A stretch of 64,000 nt of DNA from assembly GCF_024172185.1 (NCBI RefSeq), contig NZ_JAMZEC010000001.1, forward strand, positions 9,337,001-9,401,000, read 5' to 3'. Made by a program: the position numbers and the translations under genes. Positions 23,224 to 33,123 of this stretch are shown piece after piece (the first letter of the stretch is position 1; every line of letters begins with the position of its first letter). The notes under the pieces were generated by a model. The model ran no database searches. It was not told the DNA's origin and worked only from the letters and a program-made list of their open reading frames with translations. This stretch comes from Nonomuraea roseoviolacea subsp. carminata. Its GTDB lineage: Bacteria; Actinomycetota; Actinomycetes; Streptosporangiales; Streptosporangiaceae.

Positions 23224-23700
23224 ATGATCCAGGTCCTCAAGCCCTTCGCCCAGTGGATGGCCTCGACCGACTGGTTCCTCAGGGTCGGCCCCCGGTTCGT
23301 CCCCAAGCTGGACCGCGCCCTCTACCGGCTGACCCGCGGCCGGATGATCAGCAGCGACCGCGTGGTGCCCTCGCTCGTGCTCACCACCACGGGCGCCAGG
23401 ACCGGTCAGCCGCGCCAGTCGCCGCTCGCCTGCCGGCCCGAGCCCGGCGGCGGCTTCCTCGTCGTCGGCAGCAACTTCGGCCGCGAGAAGCACCCTGCCT
23501 GGACCGGCAACCTGATGAAGACGCCGCAGGCCGCCGTCACCTACAAGGGCCGCGAGATCCCCGTCACGGCGAAACTGCTGACCGGCGAGGAGCGCGAGAC
23601 GGCCTGGCGCGGGCTGGTGGAGCAGTGGCCGCTCTACGAGCGGTACGTGGAGACGGCGGGCGGCAGGGAGCTGCGGGTCTTCCGCCTCACCCCGAGGTGA
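23224..23700 (+). CDS. Deazaflavin (F420)-dependent nitroreductase-family protein
   Basis: A 158-residue member of the Ddn/FDOR-A split beta-barrel family, which uses reduced F420. Visible marks are LVLTTTGARTGQPRQSPL, a Gly-rich turn and LVVGSNFGREKHPAWTGNL (Ddn-like F420-phosphate site), then VTYKGREIPVTAKLLTGEE. Cytoplasmic or membrane-associated oxidoreductase; the substrate is unknown. The promoter is placed so that the ATG is the first base of the message. The next gene, an ion channel, follows after 77 bp. Confidence 0.88.
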   Translation: MIQVLKPFAQWMASTDWFLRVGPRFVPKLDRALYRLTRGRMISSDRVVPSLVLTTTGARTGQPRQSPLACRPEPGGGFLVVGSNFGREKHPAWTGNLMKTPQAAVTYKGREIPVTAKLLTGEERETAWRGLVEQWPLYERYVETAGGRELRVFRLTPR

Positions 23701-23777
23701 TCGACCGGAAGATCGTCCGGGTGATCGTCTGCGCGATGATGGTGGGGTACCCACGAGATCCATAGGAGCCCCCTCCC

Positions 23778-24650
23778 GTGCGCGAACGCGTCCACGCCGT
23801 CGTCACGAGCCGCCGTTTCCAGCAGCTCATCGTCGTCGTCATCCTGGTCAACGCCGCCACCCTCGGCCTCGAGACCGTGCCCGCGATCGCCGCGGGGCAC
23901 GAGGCGACGCTCAAGGTGATCGACCACGCCGCGCTCTACGTCTTCGTCGCCGAGCTGCTCGCCAAGATCTACGCCGAACGGTCCCGGTTCCTGCGCGACC
24001 CCTGGAACATCTTCGACGCGCTGATCGTCGCCATCGCGCTGGTCCCCTCGACCGGCGGCCTGTCGGTGCTGCGGTCGCTGCGGATCCTGCGGGCGCTGCG
24101 CCTGCTGTCGGTGGTGCCCAGCCTGCGCCGCGTGGTGTCGGCGCTGCTGCGCGCCATGCCGGGGATGAGCTCCATCGTGGTGCTGCTCGGCCTGGTGCTG
24201 TACGTGGCCGGGGTGATGGCCACCAAGCTGTACGGCGGGGCCGCGCCCGAACGCTTCGGCAGCCTGCCCGCCTCGCTGTTCACGCTCTTCCAGACCATGA
24301 CGGGCGACGACTGGGGCAACATCGCCCGGCAGGTGATGACCCTGCACCCGTCGGCCTGGATCTTCTTCACCGCGTTCATCCTCATCTCGACGTTCATCGT
24401 GCTCAACCTGTTCATGGCGGTGGTGGTGAGCGCGATGGACGAGGAGTCGGCCGGCGAGCGCGCCGAGCTGCGCGGGCTCGGCGACGAGTCGGCGGCCTCG
24501 ACCCGCGCCATCCTGGACGAGTCGGCCGCCTCCACCCGCGCCATCCTGGAGGAGCTGGCGGCGCTGCGCCGCGAGGTCGCCGCCCTGCGGCGCGACGGCG
24601 TCCTCGACGGGCCCCGCCAGGGCCTTTCGACGGGGGCTCAGCGGGAGTAG
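23778..24650 (+). CDS. Voltage-gated cation channel, BacNav/CavAb type
   Basis: A 290-residue single-domain six-helix channel subunit that should form tetramers. S1 is at about 13-33, S2 48-66, S3 77-92, S4 94-112 with Arg99, 102, 105 and 108 every third residue, S5 128-150, the pore 163-182 and S6 192-220. The filter reads T175-G-D-D-W-G-N181, with two acidic residues where sodium channels have Glu-Ser, so calcium selectivity is likely. The tail has two copies of DESAASTRAIL followed by a leucine-heptad coiled coil. GTG 23778 is preceded by TAGGAG. Its 3' end overlaps rpsD by 13 bp. Confidence 0.88.
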   Translation: MRERVHAVVTSRRFQQLIVVVILVNAATLGLETVPAIAAGHEATLKVIDHAALYVFVAELLAKIYAERSRFLRDPWNIFDALIVAIALVPSTGGLSVLRSLRILRALRLLSVVPSLRRVVSALLRAMPGMSSIVVLLGLVLYVAGVMATKLYGGAAPERFGSLPASLFTLFQTMTGDDWGNIARQVMTLHPSAWIFFTAFILISTFIVLNLFMAVVVSAMDEESAGERAELRGLGDESAASTRAILDESAASTRAILEELAALRREVAALRRDGVLDGPRQGLSTGAQRE

Positions 24651-25258
24651 AACTCCACGACCAGCTGCTCGTCCACCGGCACTGTGATCTGCTCGCGCTC
24701 GGGCCGGGCGGTCAGCGTGAAGCGCAGCTCCGCGTGGTCGACCGCCAGGTAGGGCGCGATCCGCTCGTCGGCGTGGACGCCCTCGGCCGCGGCCACGAAC
24801 GGCTGCATGCGCCGCGACCGCTCCCGGACCGAGACGACCTGGCCGGGCTTGACGAGGTAGCTGGGGATGTCCACCTTGCGGCCGTCCACGGCGATGTGGC
24901 CGTGGGTGACGTACTGGCGGGCGGCGTAGATGGACGGCGCGAGGCCGGCGCGCAGCACGAGGGAGGCCAGGCGGCTCTCCAGCAGCGCGACCAGCTCCGC
25001 GCCCGACGCGCCGGGCTTGCGCACGGCCAGGTCCCAGTAGCGGCGAAGCTGCCGCTCGGACACGTCGTAGTACCAGCGCAGCTTCTGCTTCTCCATCAGG
25101 CGCAGGCCGTAGTCGCCGGTGGTGCGGCGGTTGGTCTTGCGGCCGTGCTCGCCCGGCGGGTAGGGGCGCTGCTCGAAGTAACGCAGGGCCTTCCTGGTCA
25201 GCGGCACGCCCGCGCGGCGGGACAGCCGCACCTTGGGACCGGTGTAGCGCACGTTCAC
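24638..25258 (-). CDS. rpsD: Ribosomal protein S4
   Basis: A 206-residue S4 protein: N-terminal KVRLSRRAGVPLTRKALRYF, the conserved RPYPPGEHGR, EKQKLRWYYDVSERQLRRYW, and the S4 RNA-binding domain at about 90-155 (SRLASLVLRAGLAPSIYAARQYVTHGHI, quoted in part). It has no Cys at all, so it is the zinc-free form. It is not in a ribosomal operon here. A stand-alone copy is known in Streptomyces, but whether this genome has a second copy beside rpoA cannot be seen. The GTG start at 25256-25258 is 10 bp from the first iron box, so its control may be linked to iron. Confidence 0.9.
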   Translation of the reverse strand: MNVRYTGPKVRLSRRAGVPLTRKALRYFEQRPYPPGEHGRKTNRRTTGDYGLRLMEKQKLRWYYDVSERQLRRYWDLAVRKPGASGAELVALLESRLASLVLRAGLAPSIYAARQYVTHGHIAVDGRKVDIPSYLVKPGQVVSVRERSRRMQPFVAAAEGVHADERIAPYLAVDHAELRFTLTARPEREQITVPVDEQLVVEFYSR

Positions 25259-25267
25259 CTCATGTGA

Positions 25268-25301
25268 TTAGGTAATCCTTACTTAGGTAAGGCTAACCTA
25301 G
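25268..25301. promoter_or_regulatory. Two overlapping iron boxes (IdeR/DmdR type)
   Basis: TTAGGTAAGGCTAACCTAG (25283-25301) matches the 19-bp iron box TTAGGTTAGGCTAACCTAA at 17 positions. TTAGGTAATCCTTACTTAG (25268-25286) is a weaker second copy sharing 4 bp. The pair lies between divergent rpsD and the DUF2470 gene. An iron-loaded IdeR/DmdR dimer pair would repress one or both. Confidence 0.8.
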
Positions 25302-25328
25302 TCTTCGCGTTGATCTCAAGGAGCCGCC

Positions 25329-26180
25329 ATGCCGCCCATCGCCGAACGCGTCCGCACGCTCGCCGCGACCTCCTCCGTCGCCCGGGTGTCCGTCGACGGC
25401 GTCCCCTCCCCCGCGACCGGCGGCGTGGACGAGCGCGGCCGGCCCGTGCTGCTGGTGCGGCCGGGCGAGCCGCTGCACCGCCTGCTCGACGACGCCGTGG
25501 TGGCGGTCAACCTGACCGCGACGCGCCGCCTGGGCGCGGCCGAGCACCCGCGCGGGCTGCTGGAGGTGCAGGGCTGGGCGCTCGCCGTCCCGGCGGAGGA
25601 GGCGCGGGCGGCGGCCGTCGCGGTCGCGGCGCGCAGCGCGGACGAGGCGCTGTTCACGGCGCTGGAGCGGTACGGCGAGCCGTCCGCGCCCCGGCTGCTG
25701 CGGCTGGACGTGGCGCAGGTCGTGTACCTGACCGGGCACGAGTCGGGCGTCCTGGACGCCGGCGAGTACCTCGACGCCGTCGCCGACCCGCTGGCGGAGA
25801 CGGCCGAGCGGGTCCTCGCCCACGTCAACGAGGCGCACCGGGCGCAGCTCGCGAACGGCGTGGCGGCCCTGCTCGGCGAGCCCGCCCTGGCGGGTGAGGG
25901 CCCGCGCGGCGGCGCCCTCCACGACGACAGGCCCGGCGGGGGTGGTGCGGGCGGGTTCGATGCGCGCGACCCCCGTGCGGGCGGGCCCGGTGCGGGCGGC
26001 TGCGGCGGGGCCGGTCGCTCCGAGGGCTCCTGGTGCGGTGACGTGTGGCTGTGGGAGCTCGACAGGTACGGGGCGACGGTCCGCGTGGAGGAGTCGCTGG
26101 TCCGCTTCCCGTGGCCGGAGACGGTGGCGACGGGCCAGGACCTGGAGGCCGCTCTGCGCGGCCTCTTGTGCACCTGCTGA
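25329..26180 (+). CDS. HugZ/DUF2470-like protein, probable haem-iron enzyme
   Basis: A 283-residue protein. The first ~140 residues resemble the split-barrel FMN-binding/pyridoxamine-oxidase fold (ARVSVDGVPSPATGGVDERG, VAVNLTATRRLG). The C-terminal part is DUF2470 (AETAERVLAHVNEAHRAQLA, then VWLWELDRYGATVRV), the pair found in haem-degrading HugZ-type proteins. A ~45-residue Gly-rich low-complexity insertion (about 194-240) splits DUF2470. The double iron box 28 bp upstream supports a role in iron or haem use. Start ATG 25329 follows AAGGAG. Haem cleavage is inferred; no haem ligand can be assigned. Confidence 0.75.
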   Translation: MPPIAERVRTLAATSSVARVSVDGVPSPATGGVDERGRPVLLVRPGEPLHRLLDDAVVAVNLTATRRLGAAEHPRGLLEVQGWALAVPAEEARAAAVAVAARSADEALFTALERYGEPSAPRLLRLDVAQVVYLTGHESGVLDAGEYLDAVADPLAETAERVLAHVNEAHRAQLANGVAALLGEPALAGEGPRGGALHDDRPGGGGAGGFDARDPRAGGPGAGGCGGAGRSEGSWCGDVWLWELDRYGATVRVEESLVRFPWPETVATGQDLEAALRGLLCTC

Positions 26181-26289
26181 CGGCGGGCCCGCGCCGGCGC
26201 CGGAGCGCGGCCCGCGCCGGCCACCATCTTGATCACGATTGTCGCCGGGCGGCCCATCCGGCTCCCGGCACTCACTATCATCGGCGGCT

Positions 26290-26850
<561 letters not shown>

Positions 26851-27131
26851 GCTCCGCCCGCGGCTCTCCCCGAGTCCCCGCCCCTCGGCGCGCGCACCGC
26901 TCGCGCCCCGGCGGCGTGCCCGGCGCGCCGCGGCGGCGGCCCGGTGTAGCGCCGGCAGGCCGAAGCGCGGGACCGGTCCGCGCCACGCCAGGCGCGTTCG
27001 ACTGCTCCCAGGAGCCCGGCTGGCGCCGTGAGCCCGGACGCGGGCGGACGTGTGGTGCCGCCGGGATGAGCGGAGTGGCGGCGCGGCAGAGGTACGGTGC
27101 GGTGCGAGGGGGGAACGGAGGCGAGGCGGGA

Positions 27132-28313
27132 TCAGGGGGTGCCGAGGGCGAGGCTCTCGTCGACGGCCTCCGGTGACAGGACGCTGTCCAGCACCATCAC
27201 CGCGCACCCGCTGATCCCCGCGCCCGCGCCCAGGCGGCTCGGCTCGATGCGCAGGCGGCGCGTGGCCAGGGCCGTCGAGCGGCGGTAGACGACCTCCCGG
27301 ATGCTCGACACGAGCGGGCCGAACGCCTCGGCCACGTCTCCCCCGAGCACCACCACCGACGGGTTGAGGATGTTGACCGCGCCGGCCAGCACCTCGCCGA
27401 TGCGCCGCCCCGCCTCGCGTACGGTGGCCATCGTCTCGGCGTCGCCGGCCCGCACGAGCGCCGTCACGTCGGCGATCGTCTTGACGTCCTTGCCGGCCGC
27501 GCGCAGCTCGCGCAGCAGCGCGGTGCCGCTCGCCACCGAGTCGACGCAGTCGACGTTGCCGCAGCGGCACAGGACGCCGCCGCCGTCGCGGACCGGGATG
27601 TGCCCGATCTCGCCGGCCGCGCCGAGCGCGCCGCGCAGGATGCCGCCGCCCGCGATGACGCCGGCGCCGATGCGGGTGGAGACCTTGACGAACATGAGGT
27701 CGTCGAGGTCGGGGTAGACGCCGCGGTGCTCGCCGATGGCCAGCGCGTTCACGTCGTTGTCGACGAGCACGGGCACGGGGAACCGCTCGCGGACGATCGG
27801 CGGGATGAGCACGCCGGTCCACGACGCCATCACCCGCACGCTCTCGGTGCGGCCCCGCGCGAACTCGACCGTGGCGGGCACGCCCATGCCGACGCCCTTG
27901 ACGTCCTCGCGCGGGCGCTCGCCGAGCAGGTCGTCCCAGGTGTCGAGGAGCAGCGGCAGCACCACGTCGGGGCCCTGCTCGACGTCTATGGCGAAGTCGC
28001 GGCCGGCCAGCTCGCGGCCGGCGAGGTCGCACACCGCGACCCGGGTGCGGCTCGCGCCCAGCGCGGCCACCAGCACCACCCCGCCCGCGGCGTTGAACTC
28101 CAGCCGCACGGGCGGGCGCCCGCCGGTGGAGGGCGCGTCGGTCCGCTCCACGACGAGGCCCCGCTCGATCAGCTCGCCGACGCGCAACTGCACCGCGGGA
28201 CGCGACAGGCCGGTCACCCGGCCCAGGTCGGCCCGCGTGACGGCCTCACCGGAGCGGATGAGGCGCAGCACCTCGCCACTCGTGGCGAGGGTCGCGGCGG
28301 TACGTCGAGGCAT
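27132..28313 (-). CDS. ROK-family transcriptional regulator
   Basis: A 393-residue repressor with an N-terminal winged helix (about 12-66; VTRADLGRVTGLSRPAVQLRV) and a ROK sugar-kinase-fold domain. It shows GVGMGVPATVEF, DNDVNALAIGEH, GAAGEIGHIPV and the zinc motif CRCGNVDC (about 249-256). Such regulators sense sugars or sugar phosphates. It is divergent from zwf-edd-glk-eda with a perfect 16-bp palindrome between, so it is the likely regulator of that operon and of itself. A 9-bp inverted repeat lies inside codons 8-14. Confidence 0.88.
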   Translation of the reverse strand: MPRRTAATLATSGEVLRLIRSGEAVTRADLGRVTGLSRPAVQLRVGELIERGLVVERTDAPSTGGRPPVRLEFNAAGGVVLVAALGASRTRVAVCDLAGRELAGRDFAIDVEQGPDVVLPLLLDTWDDLLGERPREDVKGVGMGVPATVEFARGRTESVRVMASWTGVLIPPIVRERFPVPVLVDNDVNALAIGEHRGVYPDLDDLMFVKVSTRIGAGVIAGGGILRGALGAAGEIGHIPVRDGGGVLCRCGNVDCVDSVASGTALLRELRAAGKDVKTIADVTALVRAGDAETMATVREAGRRIGEVLAGAVNILNPSVVVLGGDVAEAFGPLVSSIREVVYRRSTALATRRLRIEPSRLGAGAGISGCAVMVLDSVLSPEAVDESLALGTP

Positions 28314-28345
28314 CGGCCAAGTGAATCACAGGACATTAGGTAATG

Positions 28346-28361
28346 AAAAGTCGCGACTTTT
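28346..28361. promoter_or_regulatory. Perfect palindrome, probable ROK operator
   Basis: AAAAGTCGCGACTTTT is a perfect 16-bp palindrome, 33 bp before the ROK start and 25 bp before the zwf -35 hexamer. An AT-flanked site like this in a GC-rich gap is the best candidate for the ROK repressor. Confidence 0.7.
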
Positions 28362-28385
28362 TTATCTCACATGTCAAAACTCTGC

Positions 28386-28414
28386 TTGTCTGCGACCCGA
28401 ACTCTGGCTAGTGT
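28386..28414 (+). promoter_or_regulatory. Promoter of the Entner-Doudoroff operon
   Basis: TTGTCT (28386-28391), a 17-bp spacer and TAGTGT (28409-28414) match the main-sigma pattern. A leader of about 32 nt then precedes the GTG of zwf. Confidence 0.6.
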
Positions 28415-28452
28415 CCGTTCTGTCCTTCTTGATAGATCAACGGAGCCTCGTC

Positions 28453-29969
<1,517 letters not shown>

Positions 29970-29973
<4 letters not shown>

Positions 29974-30104
29974 CCGCCCGCGACCGCCGCCGTCCCGTGA
30001 CGGCCGCCGACCACCGCCGTCCCATGACGGCCTCCGACCACCGCCAGACCTTGAAGCCGAACGCGACCGTGAAGCCGAACGCGACCGAGAACCCGAACGC
30101 GGCC
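29970..30104 (+). repeat. Nested tandem repeats between zwf and edd
   Basis: Three 27-bp units (29970-29996, 29997-30023, 30024-30050) are followed at once by three 18-bp units (30051-30068, 30069-30086, 30087-30104). Both unit lengths are multiples of three. Confidence 0.85.
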
Positions 30105-30131
30105 GTGTGCCCGACGAAGGAGCGTCCATGA
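29970..30131 (+). CDS. Possible 53-residue coupled ORF built of tandem repeats
   Basis: This frame begins in ATGA with the zwf stop and ends in ATGA with the edd start, so ribosomes could pass from zwf to edd through it. Its sequence is three 9-residue units (MTARDRRRP and variants) and three 6-residue units (LKPNAT and variants), from 27- and 18-bp DNA repeats that keep the frame. No family is recognised. It may only be a translated spacer that keeps coupling after a repeat expansion. Confidence 0.3.
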
Positions 30132-32068
30132 ACCCCGTCATCCAGGAGATCACGGACAGGATCGCCGAGCGCAGCCGCGCCAGCCGGACCGTCTATCTCG
30201 ACCGCATCCGCCGCGCCGGCGAGGCCGCCCGCGCCAAGGGCCCGGCCCGCGCCCACCTGGGCTGCGCCAACCTGGCCCACGGCTTCGCCGCCGCGCCGGC
30301 CGAGGACAAGCCCGCCCTCATGGGCTCCGCCAAGCCCGGCGTGGCCATCGTGACCAGCTACAACGACATGCTGTCCGCGCACCAGCCGTACGAGACGTAC
30401 CCGCCGGAGCTGAAGGCGGCCGTGCGGCGGGCCGGCGGCGTGGCGCAGGTGGCGGGCGGGGTGCCGGCCATGTGCGACGGCATCACGCAGGGCCGGCCCG
30501 GCATGGAGCTGTCGCTCTACAGCCGCGACGTGATCGCCATGGCGACCGCGATCGCCCTGTCGCACGACATGTTCGACGCGACGCTGCTGCTGGGCGTCTG
30601 CGACAAGATCGTGCCGGGGCTGTTCATCGGCGCGCTGCACTTCGGGCACCTGCCAGCGATCTTCGTGCCGGCCGGCCCCATGACGTCCGGGCTGCCGAAC
30701 AAGGTCAAGGCCCGCACCCGGCAGCTGTTCGCCGAGGGCAAGGTGGGCCGCGGCGAGCTGCTGGAGGCCGAGGCCAAGTCGTACCACTCCCCCGGCACCT
30801 GCACCTTCTACGGCACCGCCAACTCCAACCAGGCGCTCATGGAGGTCATGGGCCTGCACCTGCCGGGCTCGACGTTCGTCAACCCGCACACCGAGCTGCG
30901 CCACGCGCTCACCGAGGCGGCCGGCCGCCGCGCCGTGGAGATCACCGCGCACGGCTCCGAGTACACGCCGCTCGGCGAGCTGGTGGACGAGAAGTCCATC
31001 GTGAACGCGTGCGTCGCGCTGCTGGCCACCGGCGGCTCGACCAACCACACGCTGCACCTCGTGGCCATGGCCGCCGCCGCGGGCATCGTCCTGACCTGGG
31101 ACGACCTGGCGTGCCTGTCGAAGGTCGTGCCGTCGCTCACCCGCATCTACCCCAACGGCCAGGCGGACGTGAACCACTTCCGCGACGCCGGCGGCATGCA
31201 GGTGCTCATCGGCGACCTGCTCGACGCGGGCCTGCTGCACGAGGACGTGCTGACCGTCGCCGGGCGCGGCCTGAGCCGCTACCGCTCGGCCCCGGCGCTG
31301 GAGGACGGCGCGCTGGTGTGGTCGGAGGTCGAGGGCGGCAGCACGGACCTCGACGTGCTGCGTCCCGTCGCCGACCCGTTCTCCGCCGACGGCGGCATCC
31401 ACATGGTCGACGGGAACCTCGGCCGGGCCGTGAGCAAGGTGTCGGCCGTCAAGGCGGAGCACCTGGTGATCGAGGCGCCGGCCAAGGTGTTCGACGACCA
31501 GCTCGACCTGCTGCGCGCGTTCGAGGCCGGCGAGCTGGACGGGCAGGACTTCGTCGCCGTCATCCGCTACCAGGGGCCGAGCGCCAACGGCATGCCGGAG
31601 CTGCACAAGCTCACCCCGCCGCTGGCCGTGCTGCTCGACCGGGGCCAGCGGGTGGCGATCGTCACCGACGGCCGCATGTCCGGCGCGTCCGGCAAGGTCC
31701 CCGCTGCCATCCACCTCTCGCCCGAGGCGGCCGACGGCGGCCCGATCGCGCTCGTCCGCGAGGGCGACGTGATCAGGCTGGACTCGGCGGCCGGGACGCT
31801 GGAGCTGCTGGTGCCGGCCGAGGAGCTGGCCCGGCGCACGCCCGGCGGCCGGCCGCTCAGCGACGCGGAGTGGGTGGGCACGGGCCGGGAGCTGTTCGCG
31901 GCGTTCCGCCGCATGGCCGGGCACGCCGAGCAGGGCGCGGGCGTCTTCGGCGTCAGCGGCGCCGAGTCGCCGCACCACGGGCCGGGGCTCGGTTTCCCGG
32001 CGGAGGCGGGCTCCTCCCACCTGGAGACCGGTCTCGCCGACGCGGTCCGCGCCGGAGTCACCGGGTGA
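30128..32068 (+). CDS. edd: Phosphogluconate dehydratase
   Basis: A 646-residue IlvD/Edd-family dehydratase turning 6-phosphogluconate into 2-keto-3-deoxy-6-phosphogluconate. Iron-sulfur ligand candidates are Cys116 (AMCDGIT) and Cys158 (GVCDKIVPG). Other family marks are SYNDMLSAHQPYE, FYGTANSNQ, ATGGSTNHT and VTDGRMSGASGK. It is about 40 residues longer than usual, with a C-terminal tail after FRRMAGHAEQG. Start ATG 30128 was chosen by position in the ATGA junction. Its TGA overlaps the GTG of glk by 4 bp. It is the committing enzyme of the pathway here. Confidence 0.95.
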   Translation: MNPVIQEITDRIAERSRASRTVYLDRIRRAGEAARAKGPARAHLGCANLAHGFAAAPAEDKPALMGSAKPGVAIVTSYNDMLSAHQPYETYPPELKAAVRRAGGVAQVAGGVPAMCDGITQGRPGMELSLYSRDVIAMATAIALSHDMFDATLLLGVCDKIVPGLFIGALHFGHLPAIFVPAGPMTSGLPNKVKARTRQLFAEGKVGRGELLEAEAKSYHSPGTCTFYGTANSNQALMEVMGLHLPGSTFVNPHTELRHALTEAAGRRAVEITAHGSEYTPLGELVDEKSIVNACVALLATGGSTNHTLHLVAMAAAAGIVLTWDDLACLSKVVPSLTRIYPNGQADVNHFRDAGGMQVLIGDLLDAGLLHEDVLTVAGRGLSRYRSAPALEDGALVWSEVEGGSTDLDVLRPVADPFSADGGIHMVDGNLGRAVSKVSAVKAEHLVIEAPAKVFDDQLDLLRAFEAGELDGQDFVAVIRYQGPSANGMPELHKLTPPLAVLLDRGQRVAIVTDGRMSGASGKVPAAIHLSPEAADGGPIALVREGDVIRLDSAAGTLELLVPAEELARRTPGGRPLSDAEWVGTGRELFAAFRRMAGHAEQGAGVFGVSGAESPHHGPGLGFPAEAGSSHLETGLADAVRAGVTG

Positions 32069-33045
32069 GCTCCTTCGCCTATCCGTGGCTGGTCGCCGAC
32101 ATCGGCGGCACCAACGCCAGGTTCGGCCTGGTGACCTCGCCGGGCGCGCGGCCGTCGCACGTCGCGGTCCTGGCCGGGGCCGAGCACCGCGGCCTGCCGG
32201 AGGCCGTGGCCGCCTACCTCGCCGACCACGCCGGCGGCGCCCGGCCCGGGGCGGCGTGCCTGGCCCTGGCCGGGCCCGTGGACGGCGACCGTTACGCGCT
32301 GACGAACCTGCCCTGGACCGGCTCGGCGCGCGACCTCGGCCTGCCGGAGGTGGCGCTGCTCAACGACTTCGAGGCGCTGGCGGTGTCGCTGCCGCACCTG
32401 GAGGGCGACGACCTCGCCCCGCTGGGCGGCCCCGCCCCGTCGTACGGGGTGAAGGCGGTGCTCGGCCCCGGCACCGGGCTCGGCGTGGCCGGGCTGGTGC
32501 CGGTGGACGGCGGCTGGGTTCCGGTCCCCGGCGAGGGCGGGCACGTGACGCTGCCCGTCCAGGACGAGCGGGAGCTGGAGGTGCTGGGGGCGCTCCGGCA
32601 CGCGCGGCTCCCGGGCGGGCCGGGCGGCCAGGTGGTGGCCGAGCACGTGCTGTCGGGTCCGGGGCTGGCGCGGCTGCACCGGGCGCTGGCGGAGGTCCGG
32701 GGCGTGCCGCCGGTCGAGGACACGGCGTCGGGGATCGTTTCGCGGGCCGACGACGGGTTGTGCGCGGAGACCGTCGAGGTGTTCTGCGGGCTGCTGGGGT
32801 CGTTCGCGGGGAACGTCGCGCTGACGCTGGGCGCGCGGGGCGGCGTCTACCTGGGCGGCGGGGTGCTGCCGCGGATCGCGGAACGGGTCCGTACGGGGCC
32901 GTTCCGCGCGCGGTTCGCCACGAACCCGGACATGGCGGAGTACCTGTCGGCCATCGCGACGTCGCTGATCGTCGCCCCGCAGCCCGCGCTCACGGGGGCG
33001 GCGGCGTGGCTGGCTCATCTCGCCTCGCGCGCGGACCGCGCGTGA
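32065..33045 (+). CDS. glk: Glucokinase, proteobacterial (non-ROK) type
   Basis: A 326-residue hexokinase-fold enzyme phosphorylating glucose with ATP. The phosphate-binding loop is ADIGGTNARFGLV, and catalytic Asp and partners are in ALLNDFEAL. LGPGTGLGVAGLV, VPGEGGHVTLP and GVYLGGGVLPRI identify the glucokinase family of Proteobacteria, not the ROK glucokinase usual in actinomycetes. It lacks the CxCGxxxC zinc motif. GTG 32065 overlaps the edd stop (GTGA). Its place in an edd-glk pair mirrors Pseudomonas-type clusters. Confidence 0.9.
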   Translation: MSSFAYPWLVADIGGTNARFGLVTSPGARPSHVAVLAGAEHRGLPEAVAAYLADHAGGARPGAACLALAGPVDGDRYALTNLPWTGSARDLGLPEVALLNDFEALAVSLPHLEGDDLAPLGGPAPSYGVKAVLGPGTGLGVAGLVPVDGGWVPVPGEGGHVTLPVQDERELEVLGALRHARLPGGPGGQVVAEHVLSGPGLARLHRALAEVRGVPPVEDTASGIVSRADDGLCAETVEVFCGLLGSFAGNVALTLGARGGVYLGGGVLPRIAERVRTGPFRARFATNPDMAEYLSAIATSLIVAPQPALTGAAAWLAHLASRADRA

Positions 33046-33049
33046 CGAC

Positions 33050-33066
33050 ACCCGCTCCGAGCGGGT
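33050..33066. terminator. Hairpin between glk and eda
   Basis: ACCCGCT-CCG-AGCGGGT, a perfect 7-bp stem with a 3-nt loop, begins 5 nt after the glk stop. It may reduce or end transcription before eda, whose start is 276 bp further on. Confidence 0.4.
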
Positions 33067-33123
33067 TCCGGGGCCGGGACTCCGGGCGGCACGGGCCGCG
33101 TTCCCGGGCCGGGGCCTCGGGCT

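Noticed and set aside
26851..27131. Possible gene between the Thr/Pro-rich surface protein and the ROK gene
   Set aside because: The frames are open only through GC bias; no start site, motif or hairpin stands out.
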